From Breviolum minutum Mf 1.05b.01 (Eukaryota; Sar; Dinophyceae; Suessiales; Symbiodiniaceae): a stretch of DNA of 64,000 nt. A program made the translations under genes and the position numbers. Below are positions 42,508 through 55,800 of this stretch, piece after piece (the stretch's first letter is position 1; each line of letters opens with the position of its first letter). Below the pieces are notes generated by a model. The model did no database searches, was not told the origin of the DNA, and saw nothing but the letters and a program-made list of their open reading frames with translations. The stretch is from contig DF239963.1 of NCBI GenBank assembly GCA_000507305.1, positions 107,779 to 171,778 of the forward strand, written 5' to 3'.

Positions 42508-44135
42508 TCATTGGCGGCTGCCGGCTGCAAGGACAAACAAAAAGAACAGCAAAACGACGCACACACCTACACCAATCCAGAACCAACGGCTGCGAAGAAG
42601 CGTCTCATGGCATTTGGGTTCCTCCTTCACTACGGCCACCTGCGAATCCTGTGCTGTGTTGACGGACTGGTCCATCCCGGCCGCCCACGATGAGGGCTGG
42701 TTCCACACAAAGCGCCGTTGCCAGTGTGCCGCAGCCATATTGTTATCAGGTCTATGTACTGTTCCCTCGGAGTTTTGACTTCGAGCTGCTGCAGCTGCAG
42801 TCAGCTCCTGCACAAAGCGGATGGTGGATGTCTTTGCCTCCTCAGGAGCCACCCATGCAGAGAACACTGTCGGCTGCTGCAGCGGCAAACGGTAGATGAT
42901 GTGAATCACATACATCTGCTCCTGGGTGGTGCTGGTGCTTTGTTTCCCTTCAACATTCCCAACATCAGGAAATGCGTGGACAACGTCCTTCTCCTCTGGC
43001 GGGGTTGAAGTGGTGATGCGATCTGCAAAGCCTGGACGACGGGTTGCAGATGCTGACCATTCGCCATTGGCACCATGGAAAGACATCCATGTTCCTATGA
43101 CAGGAGGTCCCACCACTGGCTTTGGTTCCTCCTTGCAGCACTGGCAGGTCAGGAAAGCGTGCAAACAAGCTCCGCATCCGCAGGCAAAGCCGGTCACAGT
43201 GCATTTCAGACTCTCCAGCAACATTGCGAAGCAATTGCAAGCTGGGCACTCTGGACATTCGGCACTCTTTGGAGGATCCAGTTTGATGGATGTCTCCTGA
43301 TGCTTAATCCCTTTGGAGTGAAACTTTGTCTGCATTGTTGCAAGGTTGGCCAACTCAGCATGCGCCAAAAGGATGTTGCCTTCAACTTCAATTGCTGTGC
43401 TGTGGGACTTGACCCCATGCGAGGATGTGTATTGGCCCAACACATTCCAGCACTCTGTTGTGCGATGGCGATGGTCAGTCAAAGTCTTTGTCTGATTCTT
43501 CGTGGTATCTTTGTTCCATATCTCCATGCCCTGGAAGCTCTGGATGGTGTCTTCCAACACAAATGCAAGCGGTGCCTGCCTGTCTCACCTTTCAACTCAC
43601 TGAGCTGCAACAACCCCCGGCCCACTTCAAAACCTGCAATCCCATCCGCTCGTGGCATGCCACTGAAGGCCACGCAGCGCAAGGTCAGCACAGAGAATTC
43701 CAAGCGGGACAGCATCACAGTGGGCCAATTCACCCCAGGCCCCAACTTCTCTTGACCAAGTTGATCTATACCTCGCAAACGTTCCAAACGACGTGGATCA
43801 TTCTTGGCCAATTCCAGGTGCAAGTAGTGCTCATCACATGCAGGAGGAAGAGGCTCATCAGGGAATGAGGCCAAGTCACGCACCTCTGTAGTTGCACTTG
43901 GGCCTTTTGGATGTACTTCCGGATGCACTTCTGGATCAACTTCTGAATGCACTTCTGGATCAACCTCTGGATGCACCTCTGGATGAACCTCTGGATGCAC
44001 TTCTGGATGAGGTTCTGAATGCACTTCGTGAGGCACCTCTGGGTGCACTTCTGGATGCGGTTCAGTGAGGGGCACTTCTGCCGGAACTCGCTTCTTGGTC
44101 CTCACTGACACGACCCTATTAGGACTTCGATCCAT
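42508..44135 (-). CDS. Putative tail-anchored membrane protein with HPEV repeats and Cys-rich middle
   Basis: Two long minus-strand frames appear to form one gene. The first starts at ATG 44135 (MDRSPNRVVSVRTKKRVPAE), runs through about 13 HPEV/DPEV/HSEV units, and reaches SELK at 43589. The second covers 43508-42508. An 80-nt GT-AG intron (43588-43509) would join them in frame into about 515 residues; a 38-nt alternative also restores frame. The middle is Cys-rich (CPECPACNC, CGCGACLHAFLTCQCC). The C-terminus has one hydrophobic helix (WFWIGVGVCVVLLFFLFVLA) just before the stop, typical of a tail anchor. An upstream ATG at 44201 exists, but the TTTCTTTGCAG after it could instead be a splice acceptor. 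I do not recognise the family. The gene lies head-to-tail between SEL1L and the giant gene. Confidence 0.6.
43912..44070 (-). repeat. 12-bp coding tandem repeat (His-Pro-Glu-Val)
   Basis: About 13 copies of a 12-bp unit (plus strand: TGGATGCACTTC and variants) encode HPEV, DPEV and HSEP. Copies differ at third positions, so the array is not a fresh slippage product. Confidence 0.92.
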
Positions 44136-44201
44136 GGCAACACAGAAACCCTTGATGAACGTGAGCCAGCTGCAAAGAAATTCAAGTCTGAAAGTCAACA
44201 T

Positions 44202-46745
44202 GTCAATGTTTCAAGTCATCTTTAGTTGGCAACCTTTCTTCACAAAGTTTCACAAGCAACCTGTACAAAACATAAACTGTCACCTTTCCACACAGCAGTC
44301 GTCTTTTCTTTTTTTTGTCCGCTAACTTGGCCCAGGTCGAGACTGGATACACGGACTGTTTCTGCGGAAGCAACCGAATCCCATGGGGTGACCGCAACCC
44401 GCAAGCGACCCCATCCTACCGCCGGCCACCGCGCTTTCACCGACATGTCACGTTGCTGCGTTCATGGTCGGATTCTTTGACTTAAAGAATTGCTGGCTCA
44501 GAGTGGCTGGGAACAACATGTCTCTATATTACTATACGTATGTTTTTTGAGGTTTTTTGGACAATCTTGTCTTGACTTCGAGTTGGAAAACCATAGCGAA
44601 TCTGGTGCTAGATTCCCTTTCCAAGACCTCATGCTGTCTATCCAAAACCAAACATATTGTGAGATCTAAAAGCCGTGCATTGTTAGATATTGTTCCTAAA
44701 AAGCACTTGAAAAACGAGGTCAATGATCGGAGGTTGGTTCTATCAGTGTCATTCCCAGCCATCTGCAGTGAAACACGCGAGGAGCAAACACACGCATCCA
44801 ACAAGCATAGACAACATCAACAGGTGAAATTCAGCCTTCTTCGTGAACCCTGATGAAAGGAAGGTCTTGAACTCTGAAGTTATCATTTGGTTACTTGCTG
44901 CTTTCATACTCCCAATGCACTGAACAAGCATGTTCAAGGTTTTCACTGCCGCGGCATGGCGTCAATCATGCACCACTTGGGCTCCCACGTTTCGTTGACG
45001 TAATTCAGCTGATCTGGAATCTGAGGACAGACTGCCACTCAAAGATCGGGCACCTGAATCGTCGAGGTGATTTATCCAACACCAGCTGCAGAATTGTGGA
45101 TGTTTGTGGGATAACAGAAAGCAGAAACAGGAAGTTCTTCTGTCTCAATATGACGCTCTTTCATCGCTCTTTCAATGCGGATATGTTTGCAGGTGCAATC
45201 AAGAGCTTGATGAGCCAGTTTTTGGAAGTCATCAATGATATTTTGACACAAACAGGCCGAACCCAAGGCTTAGTTTCGCACATATATTCAAACATCCCAT
45301 GACATCACCATGAATCGGTATCACACAAGGGTACATGTATATAGTAATGTACGTACACTTTTACCCGTTGTATGTACAGTATGGTTACAGTATGTTACCT
45401 GCAAGTGTAAGCATGAATCTCAATAATTTGGTGGTTTGCGTCTGAAAGACATCCATACCAGCCTGAGATATCGTCAAAGGAATCACCCTGGGCCAAGGAT
45501 CGAACGTGAAGGTGTCCAGGATGGAAGGATATGTTTGCTATACGGCTCTACGTATCTTTACGTGGCAAGTCGATGGAAATCTACATCCCTTTCTCCGCTG
45601 TTTGGGATGATCTGCACAGATCCATCCCAGCCTGTGGTGGTCGAAATACCCTCCGTCGAGAGAGGTAACACTGCAGCAGGGCCTGGGCCGATGCTTTGAG
45701 TCGAAGATCAGAGTATCCATTCGACTATCCATGCGAATTTGCAAATTGACAGAATTCAACGGTTCAATTTGAGGCTTGATACATGTGTTCATACATATAC
45801 AAGTATAGTAATATCTCTATAATATTTGGACATGTCCTCCAATTTCTTTGATTTACCGTAATTCTAGCATCCTGGCATTTCCTACCACTGCGTGACTTCA
45901 GAGAACTGTGAAAAACTGTTCGGCCGGGTTGCCATTCTATGTCTGAACCTACGTGGGATTTCCTGCGATTTTACCCTCTAAATAACCTCTGAATCTATCT
46001 CTAAGATTCTCTAAATGTCTTCCCTTTGTTTCCAAGTTCTCCCCTCATTTTCCCAATTGCAAGATATTCCAACGTCTTTGAGGTTGGCACCAGGATCAGC
46101 AAGGCTGCCAGGTGAAGCAACAGCATGTGACTTCGAAGATCTGAGAAGAGTCTTTCTTTCAACTCTTCAGGAGTTGGAAATCTCAAATATCGCCTCAAGT
46201 GCAGTCGCCAGTTGCCATGCCAGTGGAGGCTATATTGCTTGGGGATGCATAAAGTTCAAGAATAAGTAGACAAGAAAAAAATGCATGAAATATCATGGAA
46301 CAACTGGCCTTTCAAATTTGCTTCCCTTCTTCTGAAGGAGGCCGAGATTGGGATGAAGGGTCATCGGACTGCAAACCATCACACTGTATTAATGATACAT
46401 ACCAGCATCTTCCAAAGGGTGCTGAAAGAACCCTAACGGATGTTGTATAGGCACCGCTTATCACCGTTCAGCAACCCTTGGAAGATGCAGGTAGATCTAA
46501 TTTTCATGTCACTAATTAATCATAGAGTTTTCGTTTCTATTGACATGTATAAGTATACAGTATACTGAATTTGATGGTCAAACCCTCCTATTTGAGGCTA
46601 GCTGCTCTCAATGCATTTGCATTCCAAGATGAACTGGAGAACGATTCCATTGGTATCTATTGATCAAGAATCATTCCGCTACAACAAAAACATGATTCTT
46701 CCCACAGGTACCTGTCAACCTATCCTCCTTCCCTCACAAATCAAG
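44202..46745. other. Interval without a confident gene
   Basis: Open frames exist on both strands: a plus frame at 44895-45302 with FNADMFAGAIKSLMSQFLEV, a minus frame at about 45240-45080 with DFQKLAHQALDCTCKHIRIE, and a minus frame at 46130-46010 with a hydrophobic SHMLLLHLAALLILV. None has paired splice sites or a recognisable motif. The hydrophobic minus frame could be a lost transmembrane exon of SEL1L; this is a guess. The interval also contains the inverted repeat at 46405-46488. Confidence 0.5.
46405..46488. repeat. 22-bp inverted repeat with 40-nt loop
   Basis: The arms at 46405-46426 and 46467-46488 match at 20 of 22 positions (core GCATCTTCCAA ... TTGGAAGATGC). The right arm is followed by AGGTAG. 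The element is about 260 bp past the last SEL1L exon. It is consistent with a small non-autonomous element or an RNA hairpin. Confidence 0.92.
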
Positions 46746-46853
46746 TCACAAATGGCATGCCAGCGCCGCTAGCGCCAGGGTCACTGGCGCATGAAGGCCG
46801 CTGGGATCCACTTCGCGACATCGGAAGTAGTGCTGCTTTGCAAGATTGAGGTC
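46746..46853 (-). CDS. SEL1L: SEL1L, last recognised exon
   Basis: After acceptor CATGAAG it reads DLNLAKQHYFRCREVDPSGL, then HAPVTLALAALACHL and a stop. This is the distinctive C-terminal Sel1 element (LAKxxYxxxxExxPxAxxPVxLAL). The reading could also leave the frame at a GC donor (CTG|GCATGC) into an unrecognised exon that carries the membrane anchor. Confidence 0.85.
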   Translation of the reverse strand, partial: DLNLAKQHYFRCREVDPSGLHAPVTLALAALACHL

Positions 46854-49800
46854 CTTCATGTCCGAGGAAGGGAAACTTCCATTTGATCCACTGGAAAATG
46901 GTTCGTCAAAGTTGGAAACAGGATCCATCAGTTTCAGACATTGACATGGGATAGCATGAGATGAAGTGACATGAAGTGTTGATGTGGTGATGCAATGAGA
47001 AAGTCAGCATCACATATCACATGACAAGGATCTTTCAAAACAAGTGGCACAAAGCCAGTCACACAAGGCACGAGGCCACAAACCCCACAAAAGCTTCAAC
47101 ATCAGCGTCCTGTGCGATGCCGATACCAAATTGATGCATAAAACCCAGATTGAAAGACGCGCGAGCTACGAAGGATTGCATCCATTCTCCCGTCACCGTC
47201 ATGTCGGCTGTCTTGCGATATCTGGCCTTACTCCATGGTTTGCTTTCAAAAAATGACGCTTTGCGCCACTAGTAACATGTCAGGATGGTGCAAATCATTG
47301 CTCAAAATGACTTGGTACAAGTGGTCAAGCCTTTCGGGCTGTTTGCCATTCAACATTTTCACAAGGAGAATATATCATGAATCTTCATGAAGCATGATTA
47401 GATTATATGTTACTATCAGCCCGAGTTCCGGAGAAAGAACTCAAACCAACAAAAACGTGAAACACCTCGATATTTCCTACATTCGTCAATATTCCTATAC
47501 TATCCTGCCTTTTGAAAGCAGAAACTCCAACTCCACCAAATGCTGCCATGTGGCCAATGCTGCTTCATAATCTACACTTTGGGGAAAGAGTTGAACTTTG
47601 TCACTGGTGTAGATGGATGGCAACGGAAAGTCCGCCCAATCTTCACCTAGAAAAACATCTCGCAAGCTGACTCTCTAAAGTCACATGTGTACTGCCACCA
47701 CTCCCCACTCTTGTTTGCTTCAGCTTAACTAAACACAAGCACCCAAAACCTCATCTATAACTAAGCCTTAACTAAGCCATGACTAAGCCTTGACTAAGCC
47801 TTAAAAGTATATCCACCGACATCTTTCAACTACCATTGCGCTCCATCGCGCCACGCCTTGATCCCCACTTCGTCCTTCATCAGGCGCCGCCTCCGTGAAG
47901 CCTGCGGAGCGACCCCAACCTCGGTCTCAAGGGATGTGGTTTTATATGTTTTTAACGGATGTTCATTATGACTAGACAACTTAGGTGATTACAAAGTATG
48001 GAAGCGCATCTTCATGAAGTCTTGCCTTTCTGAGGATTTTTTCTGTGGTACAGGTAGATGCACTCATTGATGATACATTCAGCATTCTTGGATTTACTAA
48101 AAGATTGAATCACATCGACAATGCCGATGCCTGTCTGGCTTGACTGCAGATTCATTCCGTGGAGATGGAGGTCCATGCCCTTCACAGCTAAGGCGCCATA
48201 GTAGGCATAATCTCCCAAACGCAACTCGGAGGAAGCACTTCCCTGCTCGGCCGATAGCTCGTAGAAACGCCTCAGTGAATGGAACGACTTGGCACACTAT
48301 GCAAGATCATGCTGTGAATCACCTGGGTGAAGTTGGGAGAGCTATAAAATCTTCAGGGATGCCAATTGTATGTAGTTGCTATTGCTGTTGTGGCCTTTGA
48401 TGTTGAAATCATGATCAACGACGATGACAATGGCGATGACGATTAATCAAAATAGTGCTGACATTGACAATCAGGATGACAACACACTTCACATGTGATA
48501 TCTGAGAACAAAGTCTCAACCCAGTTACTGTGCGATGTTCCGCCCAAACGATCTCGGGTCTTCCTGCACTGTGAGTCTCAGCTTGAATGCGTTTTACCAG
48601 TGCAACGAAGCCAGCGAAAACTCGGCATTTCCCAAATAATTATGCACCCTTTATCCTGCCTTTCATGGAAGAGGCAACTGTGGTTGCAATGATCTACAAG
48701 CGCTGCCAGCAAAACCATCTGTGCAGAAAGAGGCTTCTACTTCCTACCCATCTCATCTCTTTTAATTTTTTGGAAACATCAAAGATCGGTAAAATGCGGC
48801 CGTCCTCCCAGAAGTAATCGTCTGCCTTGCCTGGCGAATCACCTGATGAAGCTGTCTACATGGGACACTTGAGTAGCTCTGTTGCCGGAGCCGTTGGGAA
48901 AAGATGGAAAAAAAGATGAAAGGATTCCAGTAAATGACATCACATGAAATTCAAGATCAGCAAATCCAATCTCTTCATGCGTACTGAAAACAGTTTACAG
49001 CCAGGAGATAACGCTGCAAACTTGCTATCACTTTTGTCGAGTTTGGCCTTCGTCCGGAGAAAATAGATTGGCATGGCCACTATCGAACAGATGCGCGACA
49101 TTCATCTGAGAGACCTTGCTTCAGATATTCAGATGCGGAGCGTTGCCAAGTGTCAACGGATGTATGCATCAATAGAAAGTGTGTATCCAAACATGTTTGG
49201 TGAAATGTCCTGCAATAGACAATATCCCAAAACGGAAGGTCTTCAATCTTCAATCTCTCGATTGTTGAATGGCCGCAGGCAATACCAATCAACTAGAGGT
49301 AGAAAATATATGAAAATATGAGATAATAGTAACAAGGTCGCCTCAACCAATCATGAAAACAGAGTTTGAGCTTTCTCTCATCACCAAGAAACTTCATGCC
49401 CTGCTTCGGCGAGTTTCAAAAACATCAACGCAGCTTTGTTCGGATGCTTGTCGCCTAAGGCTACCAAGTCAGATTGGCTTAATCAAAGCATTGAGGGCTC
49501 AAATGATTTTGAAGGAATCGAAGTTTTGCCGAAGTCCAAGCACTCAAATCCAGGAAGATCTCAGTGTCGGACCAAAGTCATAGGCACTTACTAGTTTGCT
49601 ACTAACCCACTCTCCTCGCTCGCAAACCTGCAGTTTCTGCTGCGACTCTTCGCCAGAATCCGTGAAAACCACCAATGGCCCGTGACATTTCTTCAAATCT
49701 ACGGGATGGAAGATTTCAAGGTTTTCTGTCCAGCTGCTGGACAGACTTGATGAATTCAACAATGGTTGGTCTGATATGAACCTTGGTGCCGACAGTGGAA

Positions 49801-52800
49801 ATCTTCAAGAACTAGTCCTTTGCTACACATTTCGGCCCTTTGAGCAGCCGTTTTCTCCCTGCCTTCTTCAAAAGGTTCACAGCAATGTCGCAATCCCTGA
49901 CTGTCCTGCCAAGCGGAACACATGCAGGGATACCTACGGCCATCTACGGCCTGTGCCCTGATGCTTCTTTCTGCTGCTGATGTCGTGCTGAATCCAGAAT
50001 GCACCGACACATCAAAAGCCGAATCGTTGATGTTTTCTACTCTTTTGTTCCAGAACACAATATCTAGCAGGATCAAAACACCAAAATACGTTTTGGTCAT
50101 ACCTGAAGCATCTTAACAATTAGTTGTCCTATTTTCAGGTTGTTCGGTATACATACTTCACCGCACATCGTCTGAGTTGCGTGCCCGATGCCATTCAGGT
50201 GCATCACAGCCAAGGAATACGCTGCAGGAGTGTGTCCTCGATCTAAAGCCTGCCGATGTTAGGAAGCTTTCAGAGATCTCAGTGCAATTAACAAACATCC
50301 GAAGTGTGGAAATGCCAACAAACATCAAAAGCCTCCAAATACACATCTTGGACTTTCCAAGTTTCATGGATCTTCATGAATCTTCAATCATCTTGTCATT
50401 CTGCAACTCTATGCAAAATGAACAGGCCCATCAGCAGTGACCTGTGTGTAGTACAGCACCGCTTTCTGAAAGGACTCCTGAACCGCTGTCCCTGTGAGGT
50501 ACCTGGAAAACTGCATCTACTCACAATTGATCAAAACAACAAAATCATAGAAAAAGAGATAATGATCATAAAAACACCAAGACACTATGGCACTATGCTT
50601 CAGTGTTTCACTCCTTTCCTTCACTCCTTTTCATGGATAAAGGTTCCACGCTCTATGCTAGACTGGTGTCGTCTCTTGGCGCACATGGAGGCAAGGTTGA
50701 ACATTCCATCAGAAGAGCCGCCATAGGCCGATTCGTTGAAGTGGGTGAAAGCCAATTTCAAATTGCGTCCCTGCAATCGCCATCAATTTTTTTTTCCGCT
50801 GTCCCACTTCTGCCACTGGGGTGGGTGCGAGGTTTTGATGAGACAATAGAATCAGAATCATTCAAAAATATCCCAAACACCACAAGAAAACCAAGGGTGG
50901 CTGTCAGCTTTCCAAGGTGACAACTATTCCCACAAAAGCCACGCCAACACTTTTGGAGAGTTCACTATTCACCAAACTGCACTAGAATCTACTTATAACT
51001 TATAACCATGGAGTTCACTCAGCTACTCCCCCGCAATCCAACTTGAACATCCATCATCCCCTCATCCATCATCCCCTCATCTGGTCATCCATCACCTGGG
51101 CATTGGTCCCTCTGAAATAGATGTATCCGAGGCCATTGTGCCCCAGTGGATCGTTGTGTGACGCCGCCGTCACAAAGTAGGCATATGCCGTGTCCAGATT
51201 CACGGGAGTACCCAGGCCTGGATGTTGACCCCGTTGAGTACTTTTTACAGATTTGACAAACAGTATTAGGAGAAGTCCATTTTTTTGTTGCTTGTGTTGT
51301 TTCATTGTTTCAAACGAACCGTTTTTTCTTGTGGATTTCTCGGGTCTCTAAGCTTTGAGAGATGCCTATCTTGGAATGAAGGCTCCATCGTTCCATCTTT
51401 CATGCAAATCTACAAATCTCATCAAAGCTCCATACCCAACACTTGAAGGTTTGCCTATGACCGCCCTGTGCTCCGCCTAAACAGTAGATGTAGCCAAGGA
51501 GAGCCAAAGCTCCTGCATGCTGCCTGTTCGCTGCAAGCTTCAAGTACTGTTTGGCCTGTCAGAGGGCAGATCCCAGATAGGTGCATCCTTCAATATCATT
51601 CATCTGCTGATTGCTATGTATTCCACAAGTAGATCAAAATATCCATCCAAACGGCCAAATACTTGTATCATCTTAGATCCTTGTAAGCACTATAAATTTT
51701 CACGTTTCCTTTGAGCTTCGACATGCAATACCGCCTTCTGGAAGTCTTGTTTGAATCCTTCGATTCCCAACAAATAGCGCTTTCCAATGGCCGCTGCCAC
51801 AGTGCTATCTCCACTGGTGGCAATCTGCACAAATAAGTTCAGTTCAGAGGAACTCAGCACCTGAGACTGTGATCCCTGGATCAGAAATCGTTCTCTTTTG
51901 AAATATGGACATTGACAGATTGACATGTGAAATCAATGTCAAGAGATGTGAAATCACGGATAATAACGGCACTGCCAAAACACATCTGATTTCATTCCGA
52001 CCACCTTGGTGTTGCTGCTTGCTGTTTCCCATAAACCCAGACTTCCCTACGCTTGGAAACCTTCAAAGATCCGGGTCAACCCATCTCTCATCTGAGACAC
52101 CTTCCGATCCTTTGAGGGCAGATTGAGTCTCACCAGTTCCACAGCTTGTGGCATGCCAGAACCTGACAAACTGAGATAACACGACAGCAAGCGCAGTGGA
52201 CGGACCATAGATGAAATTCTACAGTACAAACAACACAAGTGAACACACAGAGGTCCTTCTTTCCACTGCAACACTTCCTCAAGTCTAGGCCAACACTTGA
52301 GCCATTCAGGCACAAAACTGAGCTCGCAAAACAATTGATGAGTGACCGGTCATTAAAATTCAATCTGTGGGTGTTGAATGGGTCCCCATCCATTTGTTCC
52401 ATTTGTGGTGATATTCTTGATAAAAGAGATTTCGGGGAACAATACCGTGCAGCTTGGATAGCAATCATAAACAAATATTCTCCCGGGCCATGTTGTAAGT
52501 CTGTTTCTATTCTTGTGGCGGAACAGAAGATGCTTAAACATCGCACCTTACATTCCACATTCGTTGCATGGCTGCGTGTCACTTCGAGACACAAACTCGG
52601 TGTTACTTTGTTCCTTTCATCCCCTAGATGCGTGCAAGTCACTGTAGATGGATGCGACGCCCTTGGCAACATCAATGTAGTTCAAGGCCGCCGTGGTGCA
52701 CGCCTGAAACATCAGTTTTGCAAAGCTATGATGGCAAGATTTCAAGATATTCAAAAATGAGAGAAGACAGGGTCATCCTCCAGAACCCACCTGAAAAGGC

Positions 52801-55800
52801 TATGCAAACAAGGAAAGCATGGTCTATTTGCTGGAAGTGCTTCTCTATGTGTCATGGTGAGTTGGAAATGACTCTTTGTTGGCATTGTGACGTGCAGATG
52901 TCACTATCACATTGCACCTGCGGCACACCATAACCATGAAGGTGTCGATATCCCATAGCCATCAACGCACCAGGGTGACCGGCAGTGGAAGCCGCATAGA
53001 GGTACAAAACCGCCAGGGCCTTCCAAGTAGTCACCAAAGCTTAGCCAGAGCAAAAGCCTATAATCTACCTGTCAGATTTTTGATAAGTATACAGAATACA
53101 TAGGAATCAGATGGAATATGAATGGATCTATAATTGATCTACAGTCAGAACATGATAGAACATCCATGAAGATGGAAGGAGTTTCCTTGCAAGGCTCCCA
53201 CTAGATCGTACTGCTAGATCCAACATGTGCCAGGTAACAAAGTCGACAGAGCCCGAGGCCACTGTGGCGAGATTCATACCATTTGCGATCCTTTCTGTTT
53301 GAGTAAAATTCGATTATATATACCACAATGCTTTCTTGGCCATCTCAACATATCAGCACCTCATTTCTTCGCAGCTCATCCTGGCAATTCATGGCATTTT
53401 TGGTGATACCATAACGCAGAGATGTCTCTTCTGGAGGGCCACAACCTGAAATCTCAAAGGAAATCAACCTACAAAACTGGCAACCAGGTCGGCTGCACGT
53501 TTTCTACTGGCATATTGGCGTAGAGGATGGCCAGGTTGTATTGCGCATCAGGTTCACCCACATCTGCTGCCTCTTCGAAGAGCTCTTTGGCCTCTGGCTG
53601 ATGTTTGGCAGCCACAGAACAGACCCAAGCAGCAACAGCAGCAGAGGCAGCAACATATATCATCATCTTCGTCGTCCTCGTCAATTCATCAATTCATGAA
53701 TTTTATCCCTTCATTCCTCCATCCATTCAACTATTCATCCATCATCTATCTAGCAGTATTATACAATTCATATAGAGTTATTCAATCATTATATTAGGAA
53801 TCATTCGTCAATCACCAGCTATCAATAACGAATATTAACTCACTACCTATCTATTCATCCTCAGTCACCAACGGTCAAGCATCCTTAAATTTCATCATCT
53901 TGATTCATGATAGCAACTTTAATGAGAATCACTGTCACCAATGAAGTTCATTCCGGTGAACAAAAAAACTCCTGGTGCCTTTGTGAGATTTCGAGGCGCT
54001 GCACTTGAACCGACCAAGTACAACTCTCCCAAGGCAGTTTTGCACATGGCAAGGTCCATTGCCGTCACTTTCGCGTCCTAACACTGACGCATGGTCCAAT
54101 GGCATGCTTCCAGGGCCCAGCATGGTATTGAATGATGTGTGAAAGAAGGATTCTGTTCGAGATCTGTCAGTTGTGACACATGTCCAATTACATGCAAGGG
54201 GACTGACACAAGTCATGTTTCCAGAGTCCTGTTTCAGTTGCCATCTTGGTTGAATCGAAGTGTTTCAGTCGTGTCTTCAACCCTTCACCTTTCCATAGCT
54301 TCGCACCTGCGCAGGGTTCTCTGCCAAGCAGTTGGTGAGCGAGGTGAAGGCCTCGAAAGGGACTCCATAGGGGCGACAAGCTGACATCGGTGGTATCCAA
54401 AAAACTTCATTTCAGTTCATATCCGGTTTCTATTCTCAATGCACTTTGAAGTTGCAAACAACACTATCAGGGTTGCTGAATCGGCTCACACTTGAGGCAC
54501 ACGGATCATAGTTGAGTTTGTAGCGCAGAGCAAGCATCATAAAGCAAATCCCAATGTGATTAGACGTTGGAACAGCGGATGGTCAAGGCAACATGGTGAA
54601 TTCGTCATCAACAGGACTGCGCATGAAGTTGCCATTAAGTCTGCGCCTTCTCATCATCTCCGATCCTTGCGAGATGCGTCAAACAGCAATCGGGCATGGG
54701 ATTAGCAGCGAACCGATGCTGCCTCCTATACCAAAATGATCTCATGCTTGTTTTAAAAGGATTCGAAGCTACAAGTTAAGAAGGACACGGAGACAGCAGA
54801 AGGATCCGTCGAGTTTCATGGTCGTTTCATTTTCCTATCCCAAAGTTCAAAACTGCAGATTCTCGAAACTACTGGTACCTATATATCATACTGACCCAAG
54901 ATTTCAAACAAATTTCAAAAAGCTTCAAAACGATGCTTTCATTTAAACGACGTTTGACACTGCGAGTCTGTCGACCATCTTTCCCAATGGCCTGAATGCT
55001 CTCTGTGCACGTTCAAGGTCCGTGGAAAAGGCTGGCCAGGGCTGGAACGCTTTGGATGGTCCGAGTAGGTCCAAGTCCTTTTTGCTCTACCTGAAATCGG
55101 CCACTTACACTAGCCATATTTATGTTAGCCATATTCAACCTCTGAGATCCTCTGTCCAAGTTGGTTTCTTTCAAAACACTTCCTCAAAAGTCGCATGTGC
55201 CATTTGATGTTCCTGCCTCTGAACATATAGGTAACAATATGCCACAGTGATTCTGACAATCATTGCCAAGGGCTTCTGGCATCTTGTGGCATCTTGTACT
55301 AACAACATGGATCAATATCGAAGTTCTTCAAGCAGTTTTTGCCCCTTTGATTTCATACGCAACAAATCTGCTATTCCTGGTTTCCCCCTTCAAATCCATG
55401 CACCCAGGACCTGCATCCGGAAAGCCTGTCTCTACACTCTCATCAGTCAGTTGCAGCAAGAAGGCCTTGGAGAGGCCCATCGAAACCCCAGGTTGACGGC
55501 GGGAAAGAGAAACGGTGCCATGAAGATAGTGAAGCCTTGATTCGTCCACTGTGTTGAACACCGAAACAGTTGAAGTTCTGGATGTCCAGCTTGATTCTTG
55601 ATACAAACAAGATGGAAGAGTGGAAATGGATTAAATGGGTTGAAAGTACCAGAGTTTAAACTAATCATTGACCCTGGCACAAAGACAAACCAACAAAACC
55701 ATCCTGGAAGGATTCTCGTGGATCTTTTCCAGAACGGCAACTGAAATTAAATGTCAAATCAAATGCCACAATGTGACTTTCATACTATTCGTATCTATTG

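Noticed and set aside
43576..43588. 13-nt GT-AG micro-intron in the HPEV gene
   Set aside because: Too short for any known spliceosomal intron, and it does not restore the frame. The 80-nt choice does.
43075..43755. Plus-strand ORF of 226 codons
   Set aside because: It is antisense to the HPEV/tail-anchored gene, whose minus frames have the repeat, Cys clusters and membrane helix. The plus frame shows no motif.
47100..47115. A second GA donor in SEL1L (GIGIAQ | DLNLAK)
   Set aside because: A GT site nine bases later gives an equally in-frame join with three extra residues, so the GA reading is not forced.
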